A DNA stretch of 64,000 bases from Corynebacterium kalidii (GCF_022869005.1 NZ_JALIEA010000013.1:186001-250000), one strand, 5' to 3'. Shown: positions 10,085-20,313, numbered from the stretch's first letter. Notes: generated from the letters alone by a model not told the origin. Made by a program: numbers and translations.

Positions 10085-10651
10085 TCACAGTGCGTCCGCG
10101 ATGGCCTCCAGTCCGGCGGCGGCGCAGGACTGGTCGTCCATACCCGACGGTGCACCGCCGACGCCGATGCCCGCGATCGACGAGTCGTCCACTTTCACGC
10201 TCACCCCGCCCGGCATGAACAGGGTGCCGGGGAGACGGTGCAGGTCGTTGTCGTCGGCGCGCTCCACCAGGTCGCCGGTGTCGGCACCGAATGCGGCAGC
10301 GGTGTACGCCTTCAGCCGTGACGCCTCGACGGTGTGCTCGGCGGCACCGTCACCGCGGGTGAACGCCTGCAGCTGGCCGTCGCGGTCGACGACGGAGACC
10401 GAGACAGAGCCGAGGTCGTCGGCCGCGCAGGACGCCAGCGCAGCCTCGGCGGCGGTGGCTGCGGCCTGAGCACTGAGACGGTCCTGCCGGACGGTGTTCT
10501 CCGAGGCGACGGCGACGGTCCTGATATCCCCGGTGTCCCGGTCGTCCCGGTCGTCGGCGGTGGTGTTGCTCGTCGAGCAGCCGACAGCCATGGCAGCGGT
10601 CGAGGCCACCGCCAGGGCGGTGAGGGTGATACGGCGGGTAGGGGTGTGCAT
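10085..10651 (-). CDS. HbpS/GlcG-family (DUF336) lipoprotein, putative extracellular heme/redox sensor subunit
   Basis: A 188-residue predicted lipoprotein: signal peptide with lipobox AVGC (Cys25), a short polar linker, then a GlcG/HbpS-type domain ending in GIGVGGAPSGMDDQSCAAAGLEAI, close to the family signature GxxGAPSGxxDxxCAxAGL. Family members bind heme or degradation products; in Streptomyces reticuli HbpS is secreted and tunes the membrane kinase SenS. ATG 10651 is preceded by GGAGA at good spacing; longer upstream extensions in this frame have no signal peptide. It is divergent from a histidine kinase and response regulator, the same company as HbpS. Membrane anchoring rather than free secretion is a difference from S. 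reticuli. Heme binding itself is inference. Confidence 0.8.
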   Translation of the reverse strand: MHTPTRRITLTALAVASTAAMAVGCSTSNTTADDRDDRDTGDIRTVAVASENTVRQDRLSAQAAATAAEAALASCAADDLGSVSVSVVDRDGQLQAFTRGDGAAEHTVEASRLKAYTAAAFGADTGDLVERADDNDLHRLPGTLFMPGGVSVKVDDSSIAGIGVGGAPSGMDDQSCAAAGLEAIADAL

Positions 10652-10796
10652 GTCTTCTCCAGGGTCTCGGGGACGGGCTGATGATGTCCCCCCATCATCA
10701 TCGGTGCAGCACACCGTCCACATCGGCGTTCCGGCCAGGGGAGTGTCCATCATTCGGTGTATCGTCCCGGCGGTCGCCGTGGTGGATACTGGTGGG

Positions 10797-12026
10797 GTGG
10801 TGGATGAAACCAGTTCAAGGACCGCGGTCCCGCCCGCGACCGGCATCACCGACCTCACCGTGAACGTGGGCCTCGGGTTGCTGCTGGTCGTGTGCACGTT
10901 TCGGTACTTCGAGAAGCACCCGGTGGACACCCTCGGGGTGGCCGTCGTGTTACTGGCGGCGGCGGTGGCGGTGACCTACCTGGCCGCCGTCGTCGGGGCG
11001 TCCCGCGGCCGGGGCCGGTGGGAATACGGCGGGATCGTGGCCGCGACGGCCCTGTGGATCCCGTTGGCGGTCATCGCGCCGTCCTACGGGTGGTGCGCGT
11101 TCGCCCTGTTCTTCGCGGTGCACCGGGTGCTGCACGGTCGCCCCGCGCTGGTGGCGTCGGTGCTGATCGTCGTGTCCGTCAGCACGGGCCTGCTGATCAT
11201 GTCGCGGGGCCAGGACCTCGGGCTGGTGCTCGGCCCGTTGCTGGGCGGGGTGGTGATGCTGTTCGCCTACCGTGCGCTCAACCGGTCGTTCGACGAGCAG
11301 CGGGCGCTGGTGGCCGAACTCCGGGCGACCCAGGAGCAGCTCGCTGCGTCGGAACGCGACGCCGGGGCCTTCGCTGAACGCCACCGGGTCGCCAGCGAGC
11401 TCCATGACACCGCGGTGCAGAGTACGGCGAGCGCGCTGCTGCTGCTGGAGACCGCCCACCAGGCCGGTGGTCCGGACGACACCGAGGACGTCGCCGTCGG
11501 TGAGGCCCGCAGGGTGCTCCGCGGGGCCCTGGCGGAGACCCGTCAGGTGCTCCACGGGCTGACCGTCGGCGACGACGAGACGGGGATGACGGCCAGTGCA
11601 GCCAGTGCAGCCAGTGCGGCCAGTGCAGCCACGCCGGACAGTTTCGCGGGACTCGCGGACCGGTACGGCGCGGAGTTCCACCGGACCGGCGGGGGCGACG
11701 ACCTTCCTCCGGCGGTCGCCCACACCCTGTTCCGCGTGGTGCAGGAGGCGCTGCGCAACACCGTGAAGCACGCGGACGCGACCACCCGTGCGGTGCACCT
11801 CGGGATCGGGGAGGACATGGTGACCGTGTCCGTCACCGACGACGGCGTGGGCTTCGACGTCGACGGTGAACGCGGCACCGGGACTCCCCGCGGCTACGGG
11901 CTGCGGGCGATGGCGTGGCGGATCGGGAGCATCGGCGGCGACTTCGCCGTGACCTCGTCGCCGGGGGAGGGGACCGTGGTGTCCGCCGCCGTCCCACTCG
12001 CTGTCGTGGAGGAGGGGCGGTCATGA
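10797..12026 (+). CDS. Membrane sensor histidine kinase, HisKA_3 (NarL) type; SenS-like
   Basis: About 409 residues with five hydrophobic segments in the first 150-160 residues (for example TLGVAVVLLAAAVAVTYLAA and LGLVLGPLLGGVVMLFAYRA) and almost no extracellular domain. Cytoplasmic part: H-box ERHRVASELHDT with His203, then an HATPase domain with EALRNTVKHA, DDGVGF and GYGL/GEGT motifs. A serine/alanine insert coded by a 9-nt tandem repeat (11592-11630) separates the two. A kinase with five helices and no sensor domain fits one that reads an accessory protein, as SenS reads HbpS. The start is uncertain: GTG 10797 or 10800 after a GATACT box; no clear Shine-Dalgarno. It overlaps the response regulator by 4 nt. 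Confidence 0.88.
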   Translation: MVDETSSRTAVPPATGITDLTVNVGLGLLLVVCTFRYFEKHPVDTLGVAVVLLAAAVAVTYLAAVVGASRGRGRWEYGGIVAATALWIPLAVIAPSYGWCAFALFFAVHRVLHGRPALVASVLIVVSVSTGLLIMSRGQDLGLVLGPLLGGVVMLFAYRALNRSFDEQRALVAELRATQEQLAASERDAGAFAERHRVASELHDTAVQSTASALLLLETAHQAGGPDDTEDVAVGEARRVLRGALAETRQVLHGLTVGDDETGMTASAASAASAASAATPDSFAGLADRYGAEFHRTGGGDDLPPAVAHTLFRVVQEALRNTVKHADATTRAVHLGIGEDMVTVSVTDDGVGFDVDGERGTGTPRGYGLRAMAWRIGSIGGDFAVTSSPGEGTVVSAAVPLAVVEEGRS

Positions 12027-12649
12027 TCCGCATTCTGCTGGTGGACGACCATCCCGTGGTCCGGCACGGCGTCCGCGCGCTGCTCGCCACGCAGGACGAC
12101 TTCACCGTCGTGGGCGAGGCGGCGACGGCGGAGGAGGCCGTGCGCCTGGTGACGACCGTGGAGACCGACATCGCCCTGGTCGACCTGGATCTGGGCACCG
12201 GTGAGCCGGACGGTGTGGACGCCACCAGGGGCATCATCCGCGGCAATCCGGCGACTCGGGTCATCGTCTTCTCCGCCTTCGACGCCGACGCCGACGTCGT
12301 GCGCGCAGTGGAGGCGGGGGCGACCGGCTACCTGGTGAAGGACATCGGCCCCGCGGAGCTCTTCCGCGCGGTACGGGACGCCGCCCGTGGGGCCGGTGCG
12401 CTCGGCGGGCCGGCCGCGGCGAAACTGCTGGACCGGATACGGCGTCCGGACGAGTCACTCACCCCACGGGAGCTGGAGGTGCTCACTCTCGCGGCGACGG
12501 GGCTGGGCAACCGTGAACTCGCCCGGGAGATGACCGTCAGCGAGGCGACGGTGAAGACCCACCTGCACCGGATCTTCGTCAAACTCGGTGTGGACAGCCG
12601 TCAGGCGGCGATCGCCGCGGCGGTGAACCGGGGGCTCATCCGTTTCTGA
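12023..12649 (+). CDS. LuxR/NarL-family response regulator; SenR-like
   Basis: 208 residues. The receiver domain has the acidic pair D8-D9, phospho-acceptor Asp54 in DIALVDLDLG and Lys in GYLVKDIG; the C-terminal LuxR HTH reads LTPRELEVLTLAATGLGNRELA then VSEATVKTHLHRIFVKLGV. It is the DNA-binding output of the kinase encoded just before it: ATG 12023 overlaps the kinase stop (ATGA) and has GGAGGAGG upstream. Likely targets, by analogy with SenR, are its own neighbours (the HbpS-like gene and perhaps the ankyrin lipoprotein), but no binding site could be identified from sequence. Confidence 0.93.
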   Translation: MIRILLVDDHPVVRHGVRALLATQDDFTVVGEAATAEEAVRLVTTVETDIALVDLDLGTGEPDGVDATRGIIRGNPATRVIVFSAFDADADVVRAVEAGATGYLVKDIGPAELFRAVRDAARGAGALGGPAAAKLLDRIRRPDESLTPRELEVLTLAATGLGNRELAREMTVSEATVKTHLHRIFVKLGVDSRQAAIAAAVNRGLIRF

Positions 12650-12716
12650 GCGCGTCCACCGATCGATGGACCGGAGTGTGTCCGGATCGTGGAGGTGCAC
12701 GCCGGCGTCCGGGCCC

Positions 12717-12722
12717 TAGTCT
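12717..12722 (+). promoter_or_regulatory. Candidate -10 box of the ankyrin lipoprotein gene
   Basis: TAGTCT fits TANNNT and lies 55 nt before the ATG, leaving room for an untranslated leader with AAGGAG. No good -35 is visible. The gene could also be read through from the response regulator. Confidence 0.4.
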
Positions 12723-12777
12723 CAGGGGACGATGCACACCGGTACGCACCGGTCCGCCGACACACAAGGAGACACGC

Positions 12778-14088
12778 ATGCGCCGCACTCGGTTCCCCAG
12801 GATGTCACGGGTGGTGACCCTGGCTCTTCTCCCCGCCGTCCTCGTGGCGTGTTCGGCTGACCCGGATGGCCCGGTCGGCCCGGGCCCTGCGTCCACCGTG
12901 TCCTCTGTCTCCCCGGCGACCCCGGTGCCCCCTGCACCCACGGCGGTCTCCCCGGAACAGCAGCGGACCCTCGACACCGGGCTGATCGACGCGGCGTGGG
13001 CCAACGACGTCGACCGCGCCGAGGACCTGATCGGACGGGGTGCGGACGTCAACGCCGTCGACGAGACCACCCAGAGCGCGTTCCTCATCGCCGCCTCCGA
13101 GGGGTACACCGACCTCCTGCGGCTCACCCTGGAGAACGGCGCGGACCTCGGGCGGCACGACTCCTACGACGGCACGGCGCTGATCCGGGCCGCCGAGCGC
13201 GGCCACGCCGACATCGTCGGGATCCTGCTGCAGACCGACATGCCCGTCGACCACGTGAACAACCTCGGGTGGACGGCCCTGCACGAGGCACTCGAGTTCG
13301 CCTCACGGGCAGGCGGGCCGAACCGGGGCGACGACCGGGACTTCGTCGACACCGCACGGCTGCTCGTGGCCGCGGGAGCCGACCCCACGCTGCCGGCCGC
13401 CTCCGACGGAAGGACAGCCCTGGACATCGCCCGAGACGCCGGGTTGCAGGTACAGTCGGCGCTTCTCGAACAGGCCGCTGCAGCGCCGGGGCCGGCAGGG
13501 GAGTCGTCCGACGCCGAGCTGCTCGGAGCGGCGGGGCAGGGTGACGTCACCGGTGCGGTCATCGCGCTCCGCCGGGGTGCCGGACTCGAGAGCCGGAACG
13601 GGCAGGGGCAGACCCCGCTGCTCGTCGCCTCCGCGGCCGACTATCCCGACGTCGCACGGCTGCTGGTCAGACTCGGTGCGGACCCGAACGCCGTCGATGA
13701 ACGGTCGGACACCCCCTGGCTGGTCACCGGGGTCACCGGGTCCGTGGAGGTCGGCAGACTGCTGCTGGCCGCCGGGGCCGACCTCTCCGCGACCAACCGG
13801 TTCGGCGGGTTGTCCCCGCACCCGGCCTCCGAACGTGGGCACGCCGACTACGTCGACTGGGTGGTGGGCACCGGTGTCGACATCGACCACGTGAACACCC
13901 CCGGTTGGACGGCCCTGCTGGAGGCGGTGGTGTACGGCGATGGCAGTGAACGCTACCAGCGCATTGTCCGGGCACTCGTCGGAGCGGGGGCGGACGTCGG
14001 CGTCCGGGGGCCGGAGGGACGGACAGCACTCGACGAGGCGGAGGCACGCGGTCAGGGCGACGTGGCGAGGATCCTCGCCGGGGCGTGA
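12778..14088 (+). CDS. Ankyrin-repeat lipoprotein
   Basis: 436 residues. A signal peptide ends in lipobox LVAC (Cys25), followed by a Pro/Ser/Thr linker and then ankyrin repeats in two blocks, with repeated NGADLGRHDSYDGTALIRAAERGHADIV-like units and a second set from about residue 255 (GQGDVTGAVIALRRGAGLESRNGQGQTPLLVASA). The protein should therefore sit outside the membrane, not in the cytosol like most ankyrin proteins. Exported ankyrin proteins are known to support catalase function (AnkB with KatB in Pseudomonas aeruginosa), and this gene sits beside a putative redox sensor, but the role here is unknown. ATG 12778 has AAGGAG upstream. Copy 2 of the inverted repeat follows the stop. Confidence 0.88.
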   Translation: MRRTRFPRMSRVVTLALLPAVLVACSADPDGPVGPGPASTVSSVSPATPVPPAPTAVSPEQQRTLDTGLIDAAWANDVDRAEDLIGRGADVNAVDETTQSAFLIAASEGYTDLLRLTLENGADLGRHDSYDGTALIRAAERGHADIVGILLQTDMPVDHVNNLGWTALHEALEFASRAGGPNRGDDRDFVDTARLLVAAGADPTLPAASDGRTALDIARDAGLQVQSALLEQAAAAPGPAGESSDAELLGAAGQGDVTGAVIALRRGAGLESRNGQGQTPLLVASAADYPDVARLLVRLGADPNAVDERSDTPWLVTGVTGSVEVGRLLLAAGADLSATNRFGGLSPHPASERGHADYVDWVVGTGVDIDHVNTPGWTALLEAVVYGDGSERYQRIVRALVGAGADVGVRGPEGRTALDEAEARGQGDVARILAGA

Positions 14089-14117
14089 CGGTGGGGTGAC
14101 TAACCTTGCGCGGCGAG

Positions 14118-14174
14118 AAAAGTCTGGGCCCGTGCACCTGAACAGGGTGATCCGGTGCACGGGCCCAGACTTTT
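14118..14174. repeat. Interspersed inverted repeat, copy 2 (bidirectional terminator-like)
   Basis: Perfect 21-bp arms (14118-14138 and 14154-14174), identical to copy 1, with a 15-nt loop that differs from it in four positions. It lies between the convergent ankyrin gene and gatD and can end transcription on both strands. The stretch just beyond it is a ghost of the gatD 3' end. Confidence 0.93.
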
Positions 14175-14184
14175 GTCCGTGAGG

Positions 14185-14242
14185 GCCGCTCCGACTGCAG
14201 CCGTGTGACCTCTTCGTCCAGCTGGGTGGCGGAGGTGCCGGT
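14185..14242 (-). pseudogene. Duplicated remnant of the gatD 3' end
   Basis: These 58 bases match the true gatD 3' end at 14343-14400 with 7 mismatches (about 88% identity). Read on the minus strand they still encode ATQLDEEVTRLQSER, against ATQLDEEVARLRSER in GatD. The remnant lacks a start and lies downstream of the gatD stop and terminator, so it is not expressed as a protein. It looks like an old partial tandem duplication. Confidence 0.85.
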
Positions 14243-14255
14243 GGGGGACTGGAGG

Positions 14256-14296
14256 AGCAACCCCGCAGGTTGGTCACCCCGACCTGCGGGGTTGCT
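14256..14296 (-). terminator. Hairpin terminator after gatD
   Basis: Perfect 15-bp arms (AGCAACCCCGCAGGT at 14256-14270, complement at 14282-14296) with an 11-nt loop, 36 bases past the gatD stop. There is no long T-run on the minus side. Confidence 0.75.
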
Positions 14297-14331
14297 GTGT
14301 GCCGGTCAGGGGCCAGCCGGGCAGGGGCCGG

Positions 14332-15162
14332 TCAGGCCTTGAGCCGCTCCGACCGCAGCCGGGCGACCTCCTCGTCCAGCTGGGTGGCGAAGGCACCGGT
14401 CAGCGGCGGAAGGTCGGCGAGGGTGGTGTCCATCGCGGCGGCGAGCAGCAGGTCCGCCAGCTGCGGGTTCCTGGCCAGCACCGGGCCGTGCATGTACGTC
14501 GCCACCACGGAGCCCTGCACCGCACCCTCGAAGTAGACCTCTTTGGAGGCCCGGTCCTGGCCCAGGCCGCCGGACAGGGCACCGTGGGCGTCGGTGTTGC
14601 CCACGCCTTCGGTGACGTAGCCCAGGGGGGAGGCGTCCGGGCCCAGCAGGGTCGCGCCCTGGTGGTTGGCGAAGCCGGTCAGCGGCTCCGTCAGCACCCC
14701 GGCACCACCCAGGGAACCGGCGGTCAGGCCGAAACCCTTCACGTTCGGGTCCGAGCGGACCTCGCCGATCATGCGGTTCTGCAGCGACGAGGTCGTGGCG
14801 TCGAGCAGTCCCAGGCCGTCGACAATCCGTCCGGAGGCGCGGAAGGAGGTGCCGAAGACCTGCAGTCCGGCACAGATGGCCAGGACGGGCCGTCCGGCCT
14901 GCACCGCGCGCGCCATCGCCCCGTCGGCGATCAGGTGCTCGGCGGCGAGGATCTGCGCCACGTCCTCGCCCCCGCCCACGGTGTACACGTCCAACGTCTC
15001 CGGGACACCGTCGCCGAGGGTGATGGGGTGGATCTCGGCGGAGATCCCGCGCATCCGCGCCCGCTGGCGCAGGACCAGTGCATTGCCGTCGTCACCGTAG
15101 GTGCCGAGGACGTCGGGCAGGATGAGTCCGATGTTCAGGGTCGCTTCACGGGCTGCGTTCAC
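14332..15162 (-). CDS. gatD: Lipid II isoglutaminyl synthase, glutaminase subunit GatD
   Basis: 276 residues of the CobB/CobQ-like class I glutamine amidotransferase family. It releases ammonia from glutamine and passes it to MurT, which amidates the D-glutamate of the peptidoglycan stem. The nucleophile is Cys97 in AICAGLQVFG; the probable catalytic His is His225 in YMHGPVLARNP, matching the family motif. Its GTG start overlaps the murT stop by 4 nt, so the two subunits of the MurT/GatD complex are made from coupled frames. Stem amidation is needed for efficient cross-linking in Gram-positives, so the gene is likely important for growth. Confidence 0.93.
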   Translation of the reverse strand: MNAAREATLNIGLILPDVLGTYGDDGNALVLRQRARMRGISAEIHPITLGDGVPETLDVYTVGGGEDVAQILAAEHLIADGAMARAVQAGRPVLAICAGLQVFGTSFRASGRIVDGLGLLDATTSSLQNRMIGEVRSDPNVKGFGLTAGSLGGAGVLTEPLTGFANHQGATLLGPDASPLGYVTEGVGNTDAHGALSGGLGQDRASKEVYFEGAVQGSVVATYMHGPVLARNPQLADLLLAAAMDTTLADLPPLTGAFATQLDEEVARLRSERLKA

Positions 15163-16421
15163 TGGGAGATCTCCTTCTGCAGGTCCTTGCGGAGGTCACG
15201 GAAGGCGGTGTAGTTCGCCAGCACCTCCACGCGGCCGGGTGGGCAGGCGCGTACAGCGGCGACGGTGTCGGTGACGGTCCGGTGCTCCACACCGGCGTAC
15301 CCGAGGCGTACCGCCAGGTCGGCGGAGCGTTCGCCGGCGGCGACGACGGTGAGGTCCTCGAAGTTCTCGAACTTCACGTCCCACAGCCAGGACAGGTCCT
15401 GGCCGTCGGCGACCTGGCCGTTGACCGCGATGACCAGGCCGTCCGCCGAACGGTCGACCATCGACAGCGCCTCCTGCCAGCCGGCGGGGTTCTTGGCGAG
15501 CAGCAGGTGGACCTCACGGCCGTCCAGGTTGACCGTGGAGTAGCGTCCGGCGACGTCGTCGACGCGCTCGGCCGCGGCGAGGGCGGTGGTGGTGTCTACA
15601 CCCAGGGCGACGGCGGCGGCGATGGCCTGGGCGGCGTTGCCACGGTTGGCGTTGCCCGGCAGCTTCAGCGACATCGGCAGGACGTCCCCGTCGGGCGTGG
15701 TCAGCCCCTCGCCGGTGACCGTCCAGGTGGGCGTCGGACGCCGGAACTCGCGGCCGTCCGGCAGCGGCTTCACCGCGAACCAGTCGGGGGAGCCGTCCTC
15801 CTTCTCGGTGCGCACCACCGAGCCACCGGTCCGGGGGCACGACGTGGAGTCGCCGGTGAAGCCGACGCCGGCGGACACCCACACCACGTTCGGGCAGTCC
15901 CACGCCACCGAGGTGACCTGCACGTCGTCGCAGTTGGCGACGACCGTCATCCCCGGGCGCTTCTCCACGCACTCGCGCAGCACGCGTTCGATCTTGTTGA
16001 TCTCCCCGACGCGGTCGAGCTGGTCGCGGGACAGGTTCAGCAGCACCAGCACATCGCAGTCGAGCTTCTCGGCGATGGCGGGCACGTGGAGCTCGTCGAC
16101 CTCCAGGACGATCCGGTCACGGCCGCGCCCGGCCAGCAGGGCGGAGATCACGCCGGCGTCCATGTTGTCGCCGCCGTCGTTGGTGGCGACGGTGCCCAGG
16201 GTACGTACCGCCTCGGCGAGCATCCGGGTGGTGGTGGACTTGCCGTTGGTCCCGGTGACGACGGTGCACGGGCGGCCGTCGCCCAGCTGCTCCATGAGCC
16301 TGGGGTCGATGACGTTGGCGATGAGCCCGCCGATCATGCCGCCGGACCCACGGCCGGTCTTCTTCGAGGCCCAGGTCGCAAGGTCTGCGGCACGGACAGC
16401 GACTGAGGTCAACACACCCAT
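15159..16421 (-). CDS. murT: Lipid II isoglutaminyl synthase, ligase subunit MurT
   Basis: 420 residues. A Mur-ligase central domain carries the ATP loop TGTNGKSTTT (56-65) and LNLSRDQLDRVGEI, and a C-terminal DUF1727-type domain follows. The N-terminal UDP-binding domain of other Mur ligases is absent, as expected for MurT. Several cysteines in the middle (NCDD, DCP, SCPRTGG) resemble the small zinc-binding insertion of the family. The enzyme activates the D-Glu carboxylate of lipid II and adds ammonia supplied by GatD. I chose ATG 16421; a GTG at 16433 that overlaps the upstream stop (GTGA) is the alternative. Confidence 0.92.
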   Translation of the reverse strand: MGVLTSVAVRAADLATWASKKTGRGSGGMIGGLIANVIDPRLMEQLGDGRPCTVVTGTNGKSTTTRMLAEAVRTLGTVATNDGGDNMDAGVISALLAGRGRDRIVLEVDELHVPAIAEKLDCDVLVLLNLSRDQLDRVGEINKIERVLRECVEKRPGMTVVANCDDVQVTSVAWDCPNVVWVSAGVGFTGDSTSCPRTGGSVVRTEKEDGSPDWFAVKPLPDGREFRRPTPTWTVTGEGLTTPDGDVLPMSLKLPGNANRGNAAQAIAAAVALGVDTTTALAAAERVDDVAGRYSTVNLDGREVHLLLAKNPAGWQEALSMVDRSADGLVIAVNGQVADGQDLSWLWDVKFENFEDLTVVAAGERSADLAVRLGYAGVEHRTVTDTVAAVRACPPGRVEVLANYTAFRDLRKDLQKEISQ

Positions 16422-16429
16422 TGCTTCGA

Positions 16430-18271
16430 TCACCCTTGTTTCTGATTCTGGTTCTTGCTGCTGTTCTGCTTCGCGCGGTTCTGGTTGCCGCGGGAGCGTC
16501 CCGACCCACGGCGGCGCCGGCGGCGGTTCGGCGAGGACGCGCCGGACCCCGACCCGCTGGCGGAGCCGTCCGGGCCCGGTTCCGTCGTGCCCTCGGCCGG
16601 CTTCTGCTGCCCCGCCTGGTTGCCCTGCCCGCCGCGACCACGGCCGCCACGGGACTGGCCACGGCTGCGGTTGCGTCCCTGACCGGACCCCTGGCCGGAG
16701 CCCTTCCCGGTTCCCTTGCCACGGCCGTTGCCGGACCCCTTGCCGGACCCCTTGCCCCGCTGCGGCGCCGGGATCCGCGGGGTCGCGGGCCGCGCGTCCG
16801 GCACGGCGATGTCGGTGGACCCGTCGGAGACGTCCTCCAACGCCGCGAGGAACTCCTCGTCGGTGAACAGGGGGATGTTCTTGCGCTCCCCGTGCATCGC
16901 CTTGCCGCGCAGCTCGTGGTTCCGGTTGCACACCACCAGGCTTGACGTCCGGTTCAGCTTCTCGCTGTACACCAGCCCCGCGCGGGTGGCGGCACTGATC
17001 AGCACGTCCGGGTCGACGCCGACGTCCGGGCTGATCACGAACTCCATCCCCTGCACCAGGTGGTCGCCGTCGGGCGTGCCCGGGTTGCCGAAGGGGCGCG
17101 GCGACGTCGTCGCGTCCACCCGCACCGAACTGCGCTGCAGGCCGAAACGGTCGGCCGTCAGGTCGGCGGGGTCGGCGACGGACAACCCGCCGGGGGAGTT
17201 GTCCGGGATGCCCGCCGCGAGGTCCCGCTGGGCGCTGTAGAGCGGGAAGAGGAGGTGGTTGTCGGCGAGCAGGAGGTCGTCGGCGACGGTGTCCGCCCGT
17301 TCCGTACTCGCGACCGGCCCGAGCTGCGGCAGGGCGTCGTCGGGCAGGACGAGGCCGTGCGCCTCGGCGTAGTAGCCGGCGACGCTCCGCAGGCGAGGGT
17401 CCTCCACGGGCACACCGGCGCGCCGGGCCGAGGCCAGCGTGTCGATGATCCGGGCGGGCGTCGGCACCGCGATCTTCTTGGGACGGCGCTGGTTGCGGCG
17501 CCGACCACGCGGGTTGTTGCGCTGGGTGCCACGGTTGGCGGCCCGCTGCGCCCGACGGTACTCGAACTGGATGAAACCCCAGGTCATCGTCGTGTTGTGG
17601 CAGATCAGGGTGCGGCCGTCGATCAGCTCGAACAACAACGGCGCCACGGTGGCGAAGCCCGGGGCCTGCCCCAGGTCGGCCTCGGTGTACCCGTGCAGGT
17701 GCCAGGGGCCGGGGTCCTCCCCGGGGTTGATCTGCTGCACCACACCGGTCACCGGGACGGCCCCGTCGTCGGGGACGGCGGTGGCGGTGTCCACCGTGGA
17801 GGAGCCGGCCTGCGCAGACGCCGGACGGTTCCCGGTGACCACGGCGCGCCCGCCGTCGGCGGTGTGTAGCGTCGCGGAGAAGGCGACGAGCCGTGAGGTG
17901 CTGGGGTGGATACCCGACGTCGCCACCGTGATCTCGACGAACGGCGCCTCCTCCACGCTCGGCAGCGTGCCGTGGAAGGTCTTCGGCAGGTTCCGCGGCG
18001 AGCCCTTCGCGGTCTTCGCCGCGGGCTGGGTGGAGGGCTGGGTGGATGGCTGCACAGGGGTCTGTGCGGCGTCTGGGGCGGTGCCGTCCGTGGCCGGGGC
18101 GGGGGAGACGCCGGTACCGGAGGGCTCGTCGACGCGCCCGGCCTGTTCGGTGGCCCGGACTGAGGGGGGTGCGGAACGGCGGTGGACCTGGCGGCGGCGG
18201 CGTCGGGAACGGCCCTGCCCGTTTCGCGGGGCGCCGTCGGCGGCGTCGGGGCCGGAACCGGGGGTAGTCAT
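16430..18271 (-). CDS. DnaQ-like exonuclease-fold protein with BRCT domain; catalytic residues degenerate
   Basis: 613 residues: a basic, low-complexity N terminus (1-100), a DnaQ/RNase T-like fold (about 110-375) broken by a very basic insertion near 250-266, a BRCT-like domain (about 430-510), and a C-terminal tail of G/K/R repeats such as KGSGKGSG ending in RNQNRAKQNSSKNQNQKQG. It is the protein usually annotated as DNA polymerase III epsilon next to leuA in corynebacteria. However, the first exonuclease motif, normally DxET, reads TVATSG (Thr115, Ala117), and the second, HN..xFD, reads HNTTMTWGF (Thr230). It is probably not an active proofreading nuclease and may act by binding nucleic acid. 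The start ATG 18271 follows TATGAT by 7 nt (leaderless); ATG 18283 is less likely. Confidence 0.8.
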   Translation of the reverse strand: MTTPGSGPDAADGAPRNGQGRSRRRRRQVHRRSAPPSVRATEQAGRVDEPSGTGVSPAPATDGTAPDAAQTPVQPSTQPSTQPAAKTAKGSPRNLPKTFHGTLPSVEEAPFVEITVATSGIHPSTSRLVAFSATLHTADGGRAVVTGNRPASAQAGSSTVDTATAVPDDGAVPVTGVVQQINPGEDPGPWHLHGYTEADLGQAPGFATVAPLLFELIDGRTLICHNTTMTWGFIQFEYRRAQRAANRGTQRNNPRGRRRNQRRPKKIAVPTPARIIDTLASARRAGVPVEDPRLRSVAGYYAEAHGLVLPDDALPQLGPVASTERADTVADDLLLADNHLLFPLYSAQRDLAAGIPDNSPGGLSVADPADLTADRFGLQRSSVRVDATTSPRPFGNPGTPDGDHLVQGMEFVISPDVGVDPDVLISAATRAGLVYSEKLNRTSSLVVCNRNHELRGKAMHGERKNIPLFTDEEFLAALEDVSDGSTDIAVPDARPATPRIPAPQRGKGSGKGSGNGRGKGTGKGSGQGSGQGRNRSRGQSRGGRGRGGQGNQAGQQKPAEGTTEPGPDGSASGSGSGASSPNRRRRRRGSGRSRGNQNRAKQNSSKNQNQKQG

Positions 18272-18278
18272 GGAGGAC

Positions 18279-18284
18279 ATCATA
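18279..18284 (-). promoter_or_regulatory. -10 box, leaderless promoter of the exonuclease-murT-gatD operon
   Basis: TATGAT on the minus strand lies 7 nt before ATG 18271. It overlaps the two upstream ATGs, which argues that they are promoter bases, not starts. Confidence 0.6.
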
Positions 18285-18355
18285 CGTTCCGGCGCGCCGT
18301 CGGTGCTAAGGCTCCCGAACTTCGGGGCTGCCGGTGGCGGACCACGTGGTGGTCC

Positions 18356-18385
18356 GGCCGTCCGGGGCGTCCCTGTCGGACGGCC
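18356..18385 (-). terminator. Hairpin after leuA
   Basis: 9-bp perfect arms (GGCCGTCCG at 18356-18364, complement at 18377-18385) with a 12-nt loop, 34 bases after the leuA stop. There is no T-run, so it may slow or end transcription only weakly. Confidence 0.4.
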
Positions 18386-18418
18386 CCCGGACGCCGTGCG
18401 GTGGCCGTGCGGTGGCCG

Positions 18419-20308
<1,890 letters not shown>

Positions 20309-20313
20309 TCATC

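Noticed and set aside
14299..15213. A 304-codon plus-strand frame opposite gatD
   Set aside because: It is Gln/Arg/Gly-rich antisense of a gene with clear catalytic motifs.
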